Origin: Burkholderiales bacterium JOSHI_001
Lineage (GTDB): Bacteria; Pseudomonadota; Gammaproteobacteria; Burkholderiales; Burkholderiaceae_C
DNA length: 64,000 nt
Reading direction: 5' to 3'
Assembly: GCA_000244995.1 (NCBI GenBank)
Contig: CM001438.1
Span: 2,256,090 to 2,320,089 of the forward strand
The notes beneath the pieces are model-generated. The model was not told where the DNA came from, did no database searches, and worked only from the letters and a program-made list of their open reading frames with translations. Within the stretch, counting starts at the first letter, position 1. Every line of letters starts with the position of its first letter. A program made the translations under genes and the position numbers. This document shows, piece by piece, positions 45,657 through 53,905 of this stretch.

Positions 45657-46136
45657 TCAGGCGGCCTGCAGCGCCGCGATGTCGAGCTTGTCCATCGTCA
45701 TCAGCTTGGCGGCCACGCGCGGGCCACGCTCGGGGTCGCTCATCAACGCGCCCAGCACGGTGGGCACCAACTGCCAGCTCAGGCCGAAGCGGTCCTTCAG
45801 CCAGCCACAGCGCCCGCCCTGGCCGCCGTCGGCGGTGAGCACGTCCCACAGGCGGTCCACCTCCGCCTGGTTGTCGCAGGCCACGCTCAGGGACACCGCC
45901 TCGCTGAAGGGGTACTGCGGCCCGCCGTTCAAAGCCTGGTAGGTCTGGCCGAAGAGTTCGAACTCGATCATCAGCGCCTTGCCTTTGTGTTCCGGGAACC
46001 AGTCGCCATAGCGCGACAGCTTCAGGACGCGGCCGGTGCCGAACACGCTGAGGTAGTGGTTCACCGCCTCTTCAGCGTTGAAGTTGAACCACAGGCAGGG
46101 CGTGATCTTCTGCGGCGGCTTGTCGGTGGCGTTCAT
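45657..46136 (-). CDS. PhnB-like VOC protein (3-demethylubiquinone methyltransferase-like fold)
   Basis: 159 aa from ATG 46136, just after the TetR gene (4-base overlap with its stop). Family text: KITPCLWFNFNAEEAVNHYL, GKALMIEFELFGQTYQALNG, ALNGGPQYPFSEAVSLSVAC, then GWLKDRFGLSWQLVPTVLGA. This is the PhnB/YnfE-like half of the VOC superfamily, whose members are often co-encoded with a TetR regulator. Biochemical role is not established for the family. Co-regulated with TetR and the second VOC gene. Confidence 0.85.
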   Translation of the reverse strand: MNATDKPPQKITPCLWFNFNAEEAVNHYLSVFGTGRVLKLSRYGDWFPEHKGKALMIEFELFGQTYQALNGGPQYPFSEAVSLSVACDNQAEVDRLWDVLTADGGQGGRCGWLKDRFGLSWQLVPTVLGALMSDPERGPRVAAKLMTMDKLDIAALQAA

Positions 46137-46795
46137 CGGCGGCTTCCTTTCTTCGCACGGGACACGGCCGCGGCGCGGGGCCGGGCCGGGCGGGGGCGCT
46201 GCGGCAGCAGCAATTCCACATAGCGCTTCAGGTGCTGCACGCACTGCGCGGCGGTGGCCGCACCGCCCTGGGCCTTGGCCAGGATGAAGGCCCCTTGCAG
46301 CGCGGCCTGGGTGTACAGCGCCAGGCTCTCGGGCGTCCAGTCGGCCCGGGGCGCGTACAGGGCCTGGGCTTGCGCCACCGTGTCCACCAGGGTCTGTGCG
46401 TGGCCCTGGATGCCGCGGGCGCAGGCGTCGCGCAGGGCCGGGTGGGTGTCGAAGGTTTCCTGCACCATCGTGCCCAGCAGGCAGGTGAACTCGGCCGGCT
46501 CACCTTGCAGCAGGTGGGCGCGGAAATCGATGTAGGCCAGCAGGCGTGCACGCGGGTCGGCCGGCTGTTGGTAGGGCGCGCCGGCGAACAGCGCACCGGT
46601 CACCGCATTCCAGTGCGCCACGGCACCCAAGGCCAGGTCGTCCTTGGTCTTGAAGTGGTGGAAGAAGCTGCCCTTGGTGACGCCCGCGGCGGCGCAGATG
46701 TCGTCCACCGTGGTGGCGTTGTAGCCCTTGCTGCGGATGATCTGCAGCGCGGCGCCGAGCAGGCGGGTGCGGGAGTCGACGGGAGTCTCTGGCAT
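46133..46795 (-). CDS. TetR/AcrR-family transcriptional regulator
   Basis: About 220 aa. The N-terminal helix-turn-helix is TRLLGAALQIIRSKGYNATT, VDDICAAAGVTKGSFFHHFK, TKDDLALGAVAHWNAV. The C-terminal ligand domain has the layout of TetR proteins controlling small detoxification genes (LLGTMVQETFDTHPALRDAC). ATG 46795 (MPETPVDSR) is preferred; ATG 46801 is equally open. The promoter directly upstream has TTGACA and TATGTT with 17 bases between them, and a perfect palindrome lies over the spacer and the -10, which implies autorepression. The two VOC genes downstream are in the same operon. Confidence 0.9.
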   Translation of the reverse strand: MPETPVDSRTRLLGAALQIIRSKGYNATTVDDICAAAGVTKGSFFHHFKTKDDLALGAVAHWNAVTGALFAGAPYQQPADPRARLLAYIDFRAHLLQGEPAEFTCLLGTMVQETFDTHPALRDACARGIQGHAQTLVDTVAQAQALYAPRADWTPESLALYTQAALQGAFILAKAQGGAATAAQCVQHLKRYVELLLPQRPRPARPRAAAVSRAKKGSRR

Positions 46796-46800
46796 GACCA

Positions 46801-46848
46801 TACCGATTGGTTGGTACAGAACATACCGATCGGTATGTGTCTTGTCAA
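46801..46848 (-). promoter_or_regulatory. Promoter and double operator of the tetR operon
   Basis: On the minus strand: -35 TTGACA (46848-46843), 17-base spacer, -10 TATGTT (46825-46820). ACATACCGATCGGTATGT (46821-46838) is a perfect 18-bp palindrome over spacer and -10. A second, weaker version, TACCGATTGGTTGGTA, lies at 46801-46816 next to the start codon. Binding by the encoded TetR protein is inferred. Confidence 0.8.
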
Positions 46849-46931
46849 CCAGGCGTCGCGCTGTTCAGGCGTGGTGCGAGGGAATTCCCTTGGCGGGTGC
46901 GTTGCGACCTGCCCATGCGGGCAAACCACCC

Positions 46932-46960
46932 GTGGACGGTGATGCGGTGCGCCCTAGAAT
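46932..46960 (+). promoter_or_regulatory. Sigma70-type promoter before the E1 alpha gene
   Basis: GTGGAC (46932-46937), 17-base spacer, TAGAAT (46955-46960), about 50 bases before the predicted E1 alpha start. The -10 context CCCTAGAATTTCCG is typical of beta-proteobacterial promoters. Confidence 0.55.
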
Positions 46961-47011
46961 TTCCGCCAGGGCTGGAGGGCCGGCCGGCACGCACTTCACA
47001 CAGGGGCGCTC

Positions 47012-48028
47012 TTGTCCACATCAACTGCACGTTCACTGCAGCTGTACACGCTGATGCGCCGCATCCGCGCCTTCGAAGACGGGGCAGAGCAGGCCAGCCT
47101 GGGCGGCGTGGCGGCCTGGGGCCTGACGGCGTCGGACAGGCCGGCCAAGGTGCGCGGGCCGCTGCACCTGTCCACCGGCCAGGAAGCGGTGGCCGCGGGC
47201 GTGTGCCTGAACCTGCAGCGCGCCGACCTGCTCACGTCCACCCACCGCGGCCACGGCCACACCCTCGCCAAAGGCGCCGACACCACGCGCATGATGTGCG
47301 AACTGTTCGGCCGCGCCAGCGGCACCAACAAGGGCAAGGGCGGCTCCATGCACATCGCCGATTTCTCGGTCGGCATGCTGGGCGCCAATGGGGTGGTGGC
47401 GGCGGGCATTCCCATCGCCACCGGCGCGGCGCATGCGCTGAAGCTGCGCGGCCTGCCGCAGATCGTGGCCTGTTTCTTCGGTGACGGTGCGGCCAACCGC
47501 GGCCCCTTCCTGGAAGGCCTGAACTGGGCCCAGGTCTACCGGCTGCCGGTGCTTTTCGTGTGTGAAGACAACCGCATCTCGGCCACCACCGCCACTGCGC
47601 CCATGACGGCAGGTGAGGGCGTGTCGGCCCGCGCGAGGGCCCTGGGCATGCCCGGCGTGCAGGTGGACGGCAACGACGCCGACGCGGTGGACGCCGCCGC
47701 GGCCGACCTGGTGGCCCGCGTGCGCGGCGGCGGCGGGCCGCAGTTGCTGCACGCCGTCACCTACCGCATCAAAGGCCATGTGTCGGTGGACCCGGGCAGT
47801 TACCGGCCTCCCGAGGAAGTGGCTGCGGCCATCGACGCCGAACCGCTGCAGCGCCTGCGCCATCGCCTGCTGGAACGGGGCGTGGCGGCGGCCGAAATCG
47901 ACGCCATCGACCAGGCGGCCCAGGCCGAGATCGACGCCGCGCTGCGTGCGGCCCAGGCCGCACCCTGGCCCGAGGCCCGCGCGGCCTACGACGACATCAT
48001 GGACTCCGGTGCCGGGGTGTGGCGATGA
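47012..48028 (+). CDS. Thiamine-dependent 2-oxoacid/acetoin dehydrogenase E1 component, alpha subunit
   Basis: 338 aa from TTG 47012 (AGGGGC upstream); ATG 47054 is the alternative. E1 alpha features: LYTLMRRIRAFEDGAEQASL, STHRGHGHTLAKGADTTRMM, NKGKGGSMHIADFSVGMLGA and the ThDP motif CFFGDGAANRGPFLEGLNWA, then FVCEDNRISATTATAPMTAG and YRIKGHVSVDPGSYRPPEE. It decarboxylates a 2-oxo acid or acetoin and passes the acyl group to a lipoyl E2. The beta subunit overlaps it, but no E2 or E3 gene follows; a TRAP transporter does. The acetoin/pyruvate-type family is clear, the substrate is not. Confidence 0.88.
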   Translation: MSTSTARSLQLYTLMRRIRAFEDGAEQASLGGVAAWGLTASDRPAKVRGPLHLSTGQEAVAAGVCLNLQRADLLTSTHRGHGHTLAKGADTTRMMCELFGRASGTNKGKGGSMHIADFSVGMLGANGVVAAGIPIATGAAHALKLRGLPQIVACFFGDGAANRGPFLEGLNWAQVYRLPVLFVCEDNRISATTATAPMTAGEGVSARARALGMPGVQVDGNDADAVDAAAADLVARVRGGGGPQLLHAVTYRIKGHVSVDPGSYRPPEEVAAAIDAEPLQRLRHRLLERGVAAAEIDAIDQAAQAEIDAALRAAQAAPWPEARAAYDDIMDSGAGVWR

Positions 48029-49020
48029 GCGGCCCCGCGGCGGACACAAGCACCGTTCAGACCCTCACCTACGCCCAGGCCGGGGCGCTGGCGCTGCAGC
48101 TTGCGATGCGGGCCGACCCTCTGGTGGTGGCGCTGGGTGAAGACCTGGGCCGCGGCGGCGTGTTCGGCCAATACCGCGGTCTGCAGCAGCAGTTCGGGCC
48201 CGAACGGGTGATCGACACGCCCATCTCCGAAGCCAACATCATGGGTGCCGCGGTGGGCATGGCGCTCACCGGCTTGCGGCCGGTGGTGGAGATGCGGGTC
48301 ATCGACTTCGCGCTCTGCGCCATGGACGAGATCGTCAACCAGGCGGCCAAGAACCGCTACATGTTCGGCGGCCAGGGCCGGGTGCCGCTGGTCGCGCGCC
48401 TGCCCATCGGCATCTGGTCGGCATCGGCGGCGCAGCATTCACAGTCGCTCGAAGCCTGGTTTGCGCACCTGCCCGGCCTGGTGGTGGTGACCCCGGGCAG
48501 CGCGCAGGACAACTTCTCGCTGCTCACCGCCGCGCTGGCCAGCGGCGACCCCGTGATCTACATGGAACACAAGGAGCTGTGGAGCCACAGCGGCCCGGTG
48601 GACCCCGCGTTGGTGGTGCCGCTGGGGCAGGCCAACACGCTCACCCGCGGCAATGACCTGACGCTCGTCACCTGGTCCAGCGGCGTGGCCGCGGCGCAGC
48701 AGGCGCTGCAGTTGCCCGAACTGGCCGGCGCCAGCGTGGAGCTGATCGACCTGCGCACCCTGTGGCCCTGGGACCAGGCTGCGGTGCACGCGTCGGCGGC
48801 GCGCAGCGGCCGGCTGCTGGTGGTGCATGAAGCGGTGCAGGTGGCTGGCTTCGGCGCCGAGGTGGCCGCCAGCACTGCCGAAGCCACCGGCGCCCGCGTG
48901 GCCCGGCTGGGCGCGCCGCGCATCCCGGTGGGATATGCCGACGTGCTGGAACAGGAGTCGCGACTCACGCCGCGCAAGATCGCACTGGCCGCTCGTGCCT
49001 TGCTGGACAAGCCCCGCTGA
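48025..49020 (+). CDS. Thiamine-dependent 2-oxoacid/acetoin dehydrogenase E1 component, beta subunit
   Basis: 331 aa; its ATG overlaps the alpha stop codon (ATGA). E1 beta text: VVALGEDLGRGGVFGQYRGL, GPERVIDTPISEANIMGAAV, VVEMRVIDFALCAMDEIVNQ and ASAAQHSQSLEAWFAHLPGL, with the C-terminal LIDLRTLWPWDQAAVHASAA and LVVHEAVQVAGFGAEVAAS. The beta chain supplies the activating glutamate to ThDP in the heterotetramer. Family features fit acetoin/pyruvate E1 beta. DctP follows 70 bases later, with a fresh AGGAGA ribosome binding site. Confidence 0.9.
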   Translation: MSGPAADTSTVQTLTYAQAGALALQLAMRADPLVVALGEDLGRGGVFGQYRGLQQQFGPERVIDTPISEANIMGAAVGMALTGLRPVVEMRVIDFALCAMDEIVNQAAKNRYMFGGQGRVPLVARLPIGIWSASAAQHSQSLEAWFAHLPGLVVVTPGSAQDNFSLLTAALASGDPVIYMEHKELWSHSGPVDPALVVPLGQANTLTRGNDLTLVTWSSGVAAAQQALQLPELAGASVELIDLRTLWPWDQAAVHASAARSGRLLVVHEAVQVAGFGAEVAASTAEATGARVARLGAPRIPVGYADVLEQESRLTPRKIALAARALLDKPR

Positions 49021-49090
49021 CTCCTGGCCAACCGAGGCTGGCTTGGCCCCATCCCATTTCCCTTTTCGACAAACACACAGGAGACGCCCC

Positions 49091-50116
49091 ATGAGCCACA
49101 CCCCCGACAACAGCCGCCGCCAGTTCGTGCGCGCCACCGCCTCGGCCGGTGCGTTGGCCAGCTTCGGCGCGCCGCTGATCGCGCAGACCACGCCCATGGT
49201 GTTCAAGTGGGCCAACAACATCCCCACCACCCACCCGTCCAACATCCGCATCCGCGAAATGGCCGACGCCATCAAGGCGGCCAGCGGCGGCAAGGTCGAG
49301 ATCCAGATCTTCCCGAACAACCAACTGGGCGGCGACACCGACATGCTGTCGCAGGTGCGTTCGGGCGCGATCGACTTCTTCCCGCTGTCGGGCCTGATCC
49401 TGCAGACCCTGGTGCCGCTGGCCGGCATCAACGGCCTGGCCTTTGCGTTCAAGGACTACCCCACGGTGTGGGCCGCGATGGACGGCGACCTGGGCGCCTT
49501 CGTGCGCGAGGCCATCACCAAGACCGGCCTGCACAGCTTCGACCGCATCCTGGACAACGGTTTCCGCAACATCACCACCAGCACCAAGCCGATCAACAGC
49601 GCCGCCGACCTGCAGGGCTTCAAGATCCGGGTGCCGGTCAGCCCGCTGTGGACCAGCATGTTCAAGGCCTTCGGCGCGGCGCCCACCGGCATCAACTTCA
49701 GCGAGGTGTATTCGGCCCTGCAGACCAAGGTGGTGGAAGGCCAGGAGAACCCGCTGGCCATCATCGAGATCGCCAAGCTCTACGAAGTGCAGAAGTACGT
49801 GTCCATGACCGGCCACATGTGGGACGGCCAGTGGGTGCTGGCCAACGGCAAGCGCTGGGGCAGCACGCCCACCGAGGTGCAGGCGCTGATCACCAAGCAC
49901 GTGACCGAAGCGGTGGCCAAGCAGCGCGACGACATCCGCCGCCTGAACAACAGCCTGGAAGGGCAGTTGAAGGCCAAGGGCATGATCTTCAACACGCCGG
50001 ACAACAAGAGCTTCCGCGACGCCCTGGCCAAGGCCGGCTTCTACACCGAGTGGCGCGGCAAGTTCGGTGACGCCGCCATGGCCAAGCTGGAAAAATACTC
50101 CGGCAAGCTGGGCTGA
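49091..50116 (+). CDS. dctP: TRAP transporter solute-binding protein DctP
   Basis: 341 aa. A twin-arginine-like signal (NSRRQFVRATASAGALASFG) precedes the DctP fold: WANNIPTTHPSNIRIREMAD, QIFPNNQLGGDTDMLSQVRS, and the carboxylate-binding arginine region LQGFKIRVPVSPLWTSMFKA. Then FSEVYSALQTKVVEGQENPL and IIEIAKLYEVQKYVSMTGHM follow. It captures a carboxylate in the periplasm for the fused DctQM permease. Co-location with an E1 pair suggests a 2-oxo acid or hydroxy acid, but the ligand cannot be read directly. RBS CAGGAGA stands before the ATG. Confidence 0.93.
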   Translation: MSHTPDNSRRQFVRATASAGALASFGAPLIAQTTPMVFKWANNIPTTHPSNIRIREMADAIKAASGGKVEIQIFPNNQLGGDTDMLSQVRSGAIDFFPLSGLILQTLVPLAGINGLAFAFKDYPTVWAAMDGDLGAFVREAITKTGLHSFDRILDNGFRNITTSTKPINSAADLQGFKIRVPVSPLWTSMFKAFGAAPTGINFSEVYSALQTKVVEGQENPLAIIEIAKLYEVQKYVSMTGHMWDGQWVLANGKRWGSTPTEVQALITKHVTEAVAKQRDDIRRLNNSLEGQLKAKGMIFNTPDNKSFRDALAKAGFYTEWRGKFGDAAMAKLEKYSGKLG

Positions 50117-51984
50117 TGGCGGCCGACTCCGCCGCCCTGCCGGCCACCGAAAGCCCCGAACCCACCCTGGCGCAGGCCCTGGCCACGCGCCTGATGCGCC
50201 CGCTGGAAGCGCTGTCGGCGCTGCTGCTGGCCAACATCATCGTGCTGCTGCTGCTGGGCGTGGTGGCGCGCTATGTGTTCGCGCTGCCGGTGGTGTGGGT
50301 GGACGAGGTGGTGTCGCTGTCCTTCCTGTGGCTGGCCATGCTGGGCACGGTGATCGCCATGCACCGCAACGAGCACCTGCGCCTGAGCCTGGTGGTGGAG
50401 CGCCTTCCGGTCGCACTGCGCCCCTGGGTGCAGGCGCTGGCGCTGTGCGCGGTGGCGGCCACGCTGCTGGCCCTGGCCGGGCCGGCGATGGAATACACGC
50501 GTGACGAATGGGCCATCCGCACGCCCGAGCTGGACCTGCCCAATGCCGGGCGGGTGTCGGCCATCGCCTTCGGCGTGCTGGCCATGCTGGCGCTGGTTCT
50601 GACCTTCGCCTGGCACACCGTGGGCCTGCGGCGCCTGCTGGTGGGCGCGCTGGTGGTGGGCGTGCTGGCGTGGGGGCTGAAGATGGCGTCGCCCGCGCTG
50701 CAGACCCTGGGCAATGTCAACCTGCTGATCTTCCTGGTGGGCGGCCTCACGCTGTGCCTGGTGGCCGGTGTGCCCATCGGCTTCTGTTTCGGGCTGTCCA
50801 CGCTGGCCTACCTGGGCTTTGCCACCACGGTGCCGCTGACGGTCGTCATCGGCCGCATGGACGAGGGCATGTCCAGCATCATCCTGGTGTCGGTGCCGGT
50901 GTTCGTGCTGTTGGGCTGCGTGCTCGATTCCACCGGCATGGGCAAGGCCATCGTCGACGTGCTGGCGGCGCTGCTGGGCCACATCCGCGCCGGCATGTCC
51001 TATGTGCTGCTGGGCTCGCTGTTCATCGTCTCGGGCATCTCGGGCAGCAAGGTGTCGGACATGGCCACCGTGGCGCCAGCGCTGTTCCCGGAAATGAAGC
51101 GCCGCGGCCACCGGCCGCGCGAGATGGTGGCGCTGCTGGCCACCGGTGCGGCCATGGCCGACACGGTGCCGCCCAGCATCGTGCTCATCGTGCTGGGCTC
51201 GGTGGCCGGGGTGTCCATCGCCGGGCTGTTCCAGAGCGGCTTCGTGGTGGCCATGGTGCTGCTGGCCACGCTGCTGCTGCTGGCGCGCTGGAAGGCGCGC
51301 ACAGAGGACATGCAGGGTGTGACGCGTGCCCCGTGGCGGCTGGTGGGCAAGCTGCTGATGTTCGCCTTGCCGGCGCTGGTGCTGCCCTTCCTGATCCGCG
51401 GCGCGGTGGGCGAGGGCGTGGCCACCGCCACCGAGGTGTCCACCATCGCGGTGGTGTATGCGCTGCTGATCGGCAAGTGGCTCTATGGCGGCCTGTCGGC
51501 GCAGCAGGTCTACCGCATGGCGGTGGAAACCGCGGCGCTCAGCGGCGCCATCCTGCTGATCCTGGGCATGGCCTCGGGGATGGCCTGGGCCATTGCGCAG
51601 AGCGGGCTGGTGCAGCAGCTGTCGGGCTTTCTCACCACGCTGCCCGGCGGCGTGTGGGCCTACCTGGCGGTGACCATCGCGGTCTTCCTCCTGCTGGGCT
51701 GCATCCTGGAAGGCCTGCCGGCCATCCTGCTGCTGGCGCCCATCATGTTCCCCATCGCCAAGAAGCTGGGCATCAACGACATCCACTATTCCATGGTGGT
51801 GTGCACGGCCATGAACATCGGGCTGATGATGCCGCCCATCGGCGTGGGCTTCTACGTGGCCTGCCGCATTGGCGACGCCCCGCCCGACGAGGTGATGGTG
51901 GCGATCTGGCCCTACCTGGCCGCGCTGATGGTGGGCCTGGTGGTGATTGCCGGCGTGCCCTGGATTTCCACCGTGGCGCTGTAG
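50116..51984 (+). CDS. TRAP transporter permease, fused DctQ and DctM
   Basis: 622 aa. The first about 190 residues are a DctQ-like four-helix unit (PLEALSALLLANIIVLLLLG, VVWVDEVVSLSFLWLAMLGT, AMHRNEHLRLSLVVERLPVA). After a linker a DctM unit of about 420 residues follows with LLIFLVGGLTLCLVAGVPIG, IVDVLAALLGHIRAGMSYVL, SGSKVSDMATVAPALFPEMK and TGAAMADTVPPSIVLIVLGS. The fusion of small and large permease subunits is known in TRAP families. The ATG overlaps the DctP stop (TGATG), giving tight coupling. It works by an ion gradient and takes ligand from DctP. Confidence 0.92.
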   Translation: MAADSAALPATESPEPTLAQALATRLMRPLEALSALLLANIIVLLLLGVVARYVFALPVVWVDEVVSLSFLWLAMLGTVIAMHRNEHLRLSLVVERLPVALRPWVQALALCAVAATLLALAGPAMEYTRDEWAIRTPELDLPNAGRVSAIAFGVLAMLALVLTFAWHTVGLRRLLVGALVVGVLAWGLKMASPALQTLGNVNLLIFLVGGLTLCLVAGVPIGFCFGLSTLAYLGFATTVPLTVVIGRMDEGMSSIILVSVPVFVLLGCVLDSTGMGKAIVDVLAALLGHIRAGMSYVLLGSLFIVSGISGSKVSDMATVAPALFPEMKRRGHRPREMVALLATGAAMADTVPPSIVLIVLGSVAGVSIAGLFQSGFVVAMVLLATLLLLARWKARTEDMQGVTRAPWRLVGKLLMFALPALVLPFLIRGAVGEGVATATEVSTIAVVYALLIGKWLYGGLSAQQVYRMAVETAALSGAILLILGMASGMAWAIAQSGLVQQLSGFLTTLPGGVWAYLAVTIAVFLLLGCILEGLPAILLLAPIMFPIAKKLGINDIHYSMVVCTAMNIGLMMPPIGVGFYVACRIGDAPPDEVMVAIWPYLAALMVGLVVIAGVPWISTVAL

Positions 51985-52015
51985 CGCCCCCCGAGGCGGC
52001 GGCCGCGGCGCGGCT

Positions 52016-52801
52016 TCAAACCATCTTGCGCAGCGTGGGCAGGCCCACGCCGCTGGCGTCGAAGCCGCCGTCCACCGCCAGCACCTGGCCGTTGACGTAG
52101 GCGGCCTGCGGGCTGCACAGGTAGCCCACCGCGCTGGCAATTTCTTCGGTGGTGCCGTAGCGTCGCAGCGGGATGGCGTCGAAGTAGTCGCGCCGGATGG
52201 TTTCGTCGTGCACCTGCTTGGCCATCTCGGTTTCCACCGGGCCCGGCGCCACGGCGTTGACGCGGATGCCGGCGTTGCCCAGCTCGATCGCCTGCTGCTT
52301 GGTCAGGTGGATGATGGCAGCCTTGCTGGTGCCGTAGGCCACCCGCATGGTGCTGGCGCGCAGGCCCGAGATGGACGCGATGTTCACCACCGCACCGCCA
52401 CCGCCGCGCAGCATGACCGGCGCCACCGCCTGGGTGCACAGGAAGGGGCCGTCCAGGTTGGTGGCCATCACGTAGCGCCATTCTTCGAAGCTGGTGAGGC
52501 CGATGCGCTTGAACACCGCCACGCCGGCGTTGTTCACCAGCGCGTCGATGCGGCCGAAGCGCGCGTCCACCGCCGTCACCGCTTTGTCCACCTGCTCGGG
52601 CACGGACACGTCGCAGTGCATCGGCAGCACCCGCTGCGGCAGCGCCATGGCTTCGGCGGCGGGGAACAGGGTGTCGGCGTTGTTGTCGATCAGGGCCACG
52701 TTCCAGCCGTCGGCCAGGAACATGCGGCCAATGGCCAGGCCGATGCCGCGCGCGCCGCCGGTGACCAGGGCCACGCGGGTGGGGGTGACGGGGGTGCTCA
52801 T
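52016..52801 (-). CDS. Short-chain dehydrogenase/reductase (classical SDR)
   Basis: 261 aa from ATG 52801. TGxxxGIG motif: ALVTGGARGIGLAIGRMFLA; NNAGVAVF; catalytic Ser in VVNIASISGLR; YGTSKAAIIHL supplies Tyr and Lys; RVNAVAPGPVETEMAKQ and VNGQVLAVDGGFD end the fold. Classical SDRs reduce or oxidise alcohol/ketone groups; the substrate here is unknown. It converges on dctQM and diverges from the LexA-box microORF. Its promoter must lie in the 118 bases before the LexA box, and the box could affect it too. Confidence 0.9.
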   Translation of the reverse strand: MSTPVTPTRVALVTGGARGIGLAIGRMFLADGWNVALIDNNADTLFPAAEAMALPQRVLPMHCDVSVPEQVDKAVTAVDARFGRIDALVNNAGVAVFKRIGLTSFEEWRYVMATNLDGPFLCTQAVAPVMLRGGGGAVVNIASISGLRASTMRVAYGTSKAAIIHLTKQQAIELGNAGIRVNAVAPGPVETEMAKQVHDETIRRDYFDAIPLRRYGTTEEIASAVGYLCSPQAAYVNGQVLAVDGGFDASGVGLPTLRKMV

Positions 52802-52907
52802 GCGCTCTGGGGGGCAGTGAAGGAAGAGGCGCATTGTCACGACCCAGGCGCAGCCTTGCCACCGGGAAAGCGCCCGGAGCGCCTGGCGCCGCCAGCGAAA
52901 ACAGGGC

Positions 52908-52935
52908 TTGCCAGAAGCACTGTATGTTTATACAG
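52908..52935 (+). promoter_or_regulatory. Canonical LexA (SOS) box with promoter elements
   Basis: CTGTATGTTTATACAG (52920-52935) matches the CTGT-N8-ACAG consensus with A/T-rich centre, as in gram-negative LexA boxes, and is flanked by A and T to make 7-bp arms around GTTT. TTGCCA (52908-52913) and TATACA (52929-52934) could be promoter hexamers, with a spacer of 15, so the box would lie on the -10. It is 26 bases before the ATG of a small reading frame. Confidence 0.72.
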
Positions 52936-52961
52936 TTCTCATTCCAGATGGAGGCCAGCCC

Positions 52962-53048
52962 ATGAGCAAGACCCACTTCCGCCAGATCTACCACCCGCGC
53001 CCCGACCGTGTGCCGCGCTGGATGTGGCGCGTCTGGGCCTGGCTCTGA
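52962..53048 (+). CDS. Putative SOS-induced 28-aa cationic microprotein
   Basis: ATG 52962 to TGA 53046-53048. GGAGG (52950-52954) stands 7 bases before the ATG. The N-terminal half is basic and polar (MSKTHFRQIYHPRPDRVP), the C-terminal end is aromatic (RWMWRVWAWL), with four Trp in the last 9 residues. Net charge is positive. The pattern, a basic head and a Trp-rich amphipathic tail, suits membrane association. A LexA box lies directly upstream and there is no other gene in the same transcript for 100 bases. I know no family with this sequence. TisB of E. coli (29 aa, SOS-controlled) is the nearest concept, not a homologue. Confidence 0.55.
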   Translation: MSKTHFRQIYHPRPDRVPRWMWRVWAWL

Positions 53049-53152
53049 ACCCAGGCGCCCCACGGGCATGTGGGTGGGGGCAGGTCAGGCCGTCAATGGC
53101 ATCATGAAGCGGGTCCAACGCGGCGTTCGGCCTGGCCGCCGAAGCACACACG

Positions 53153-53887
53153 ATGACATTCGACGGTGAATTCCAGGGCCGCCAGGTGCTGGTGGTGGGA
53201 GGCAGCAGCGGCATCGGTGCGGCCATTGGCGCCGCCTTCGCCGCCGCCGGTGCGCGGGTCACGGTGACCGGCGCCACCGAAGCCGAATGCGACAGTGCGC
53301 GTCGTGCGCGGGCGCTGCAAGGCGTGGCGGTGCAGGCGCTGGACGTGCGCGACAACGACGCGGTGGCGGCCTGCGTGGGGGCACACACGGCCTTGTCGGT
53401 GCTGGTGAACTGCGCCGGCGTCATCCGCCGCGGCGCCGAGCACGACCCCGAGGCCTTCGCCCAGGTGTTGGACATCAACCTCACCGGCACCCTGCGTGCC
53501 TGCACCGCGGCACGTCCGCTGCTGGCTGCGCAGGGCGGCTGCATCATCAACACCGCGTCCATGCTCAGCTTCTTCGGCGGCGGCCTGGTGCCCGGCTACA
53601 GCGCCAGCAAGGGCGGCGTGGCGCAGCTCACCAAGAGCCTGGCCATTGCCTACGCCGCCGAGGGCATCCGCGTGAACGCGGTGGCGCCCGGCTGGATCGC
53701 CACGTCGCTCACCCAGGCCCTGCAGGACGACCCGGCGCGCTCGGCCCCCATCCTGGCGCGCACGCCGCTGGGCCGCTGGGGCACACCCGAAGATGTCGCC
53801 GGCCCGGTGCTGTTCCTGGCCAGCGCGGCGGCCCGCTTCGTCACCGGCGTGGTGCTGCCGGTGGACGGCGGCTACCTGGTGTCCTGA
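53153..53887 (+). CDS. Short-chain dehydrogenase/reductase (classical SDR)
   Basis: 244 aa. VLVVGGSSGIGAAIGAAFAA is the cofactor motif; VNCAGVIRRG; IINTASMLSFFGGG has the catalytic Ser; PGYSASKGGVAQLTKSLAI gives Tyr-x3-Lys; VNAVAPGWIATSLTQALQDD follows; the end VTGVVLPVDGGYLV is the standard dimer strand. It is not the same subtype as the SDR at 52016, and shares a plus-strand run with a cupin and a BciA-like gene. The substrate is unknown. The start is the first ATG of a long frame and gives the usual length. Confidence 0.9.
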   Translation: MTFDGEFQGRQVLVVGGSSGIGAAIGAAFAAAGARVTVTGATEAECDSARRARALQGVAVQALDVRDNDAVAACVGAHTALSVLVNCAGVIRRGAEHDPEAFAQVLDINLTGTLRACTAARPLLAAQGGCIINTASMLSFFGGGLVPGYSASKGGVAQLTKSLAIAYAAEGIRVNAVAPGWIATSLTQALQDDPARSAPILARTPLGRWGTPEDVAGPVLFLASAAARFVTGVVLPVDGGYLVS

Positions 53888-53905
53888 CCCTGTGGAAGCA
53901 AGCCC

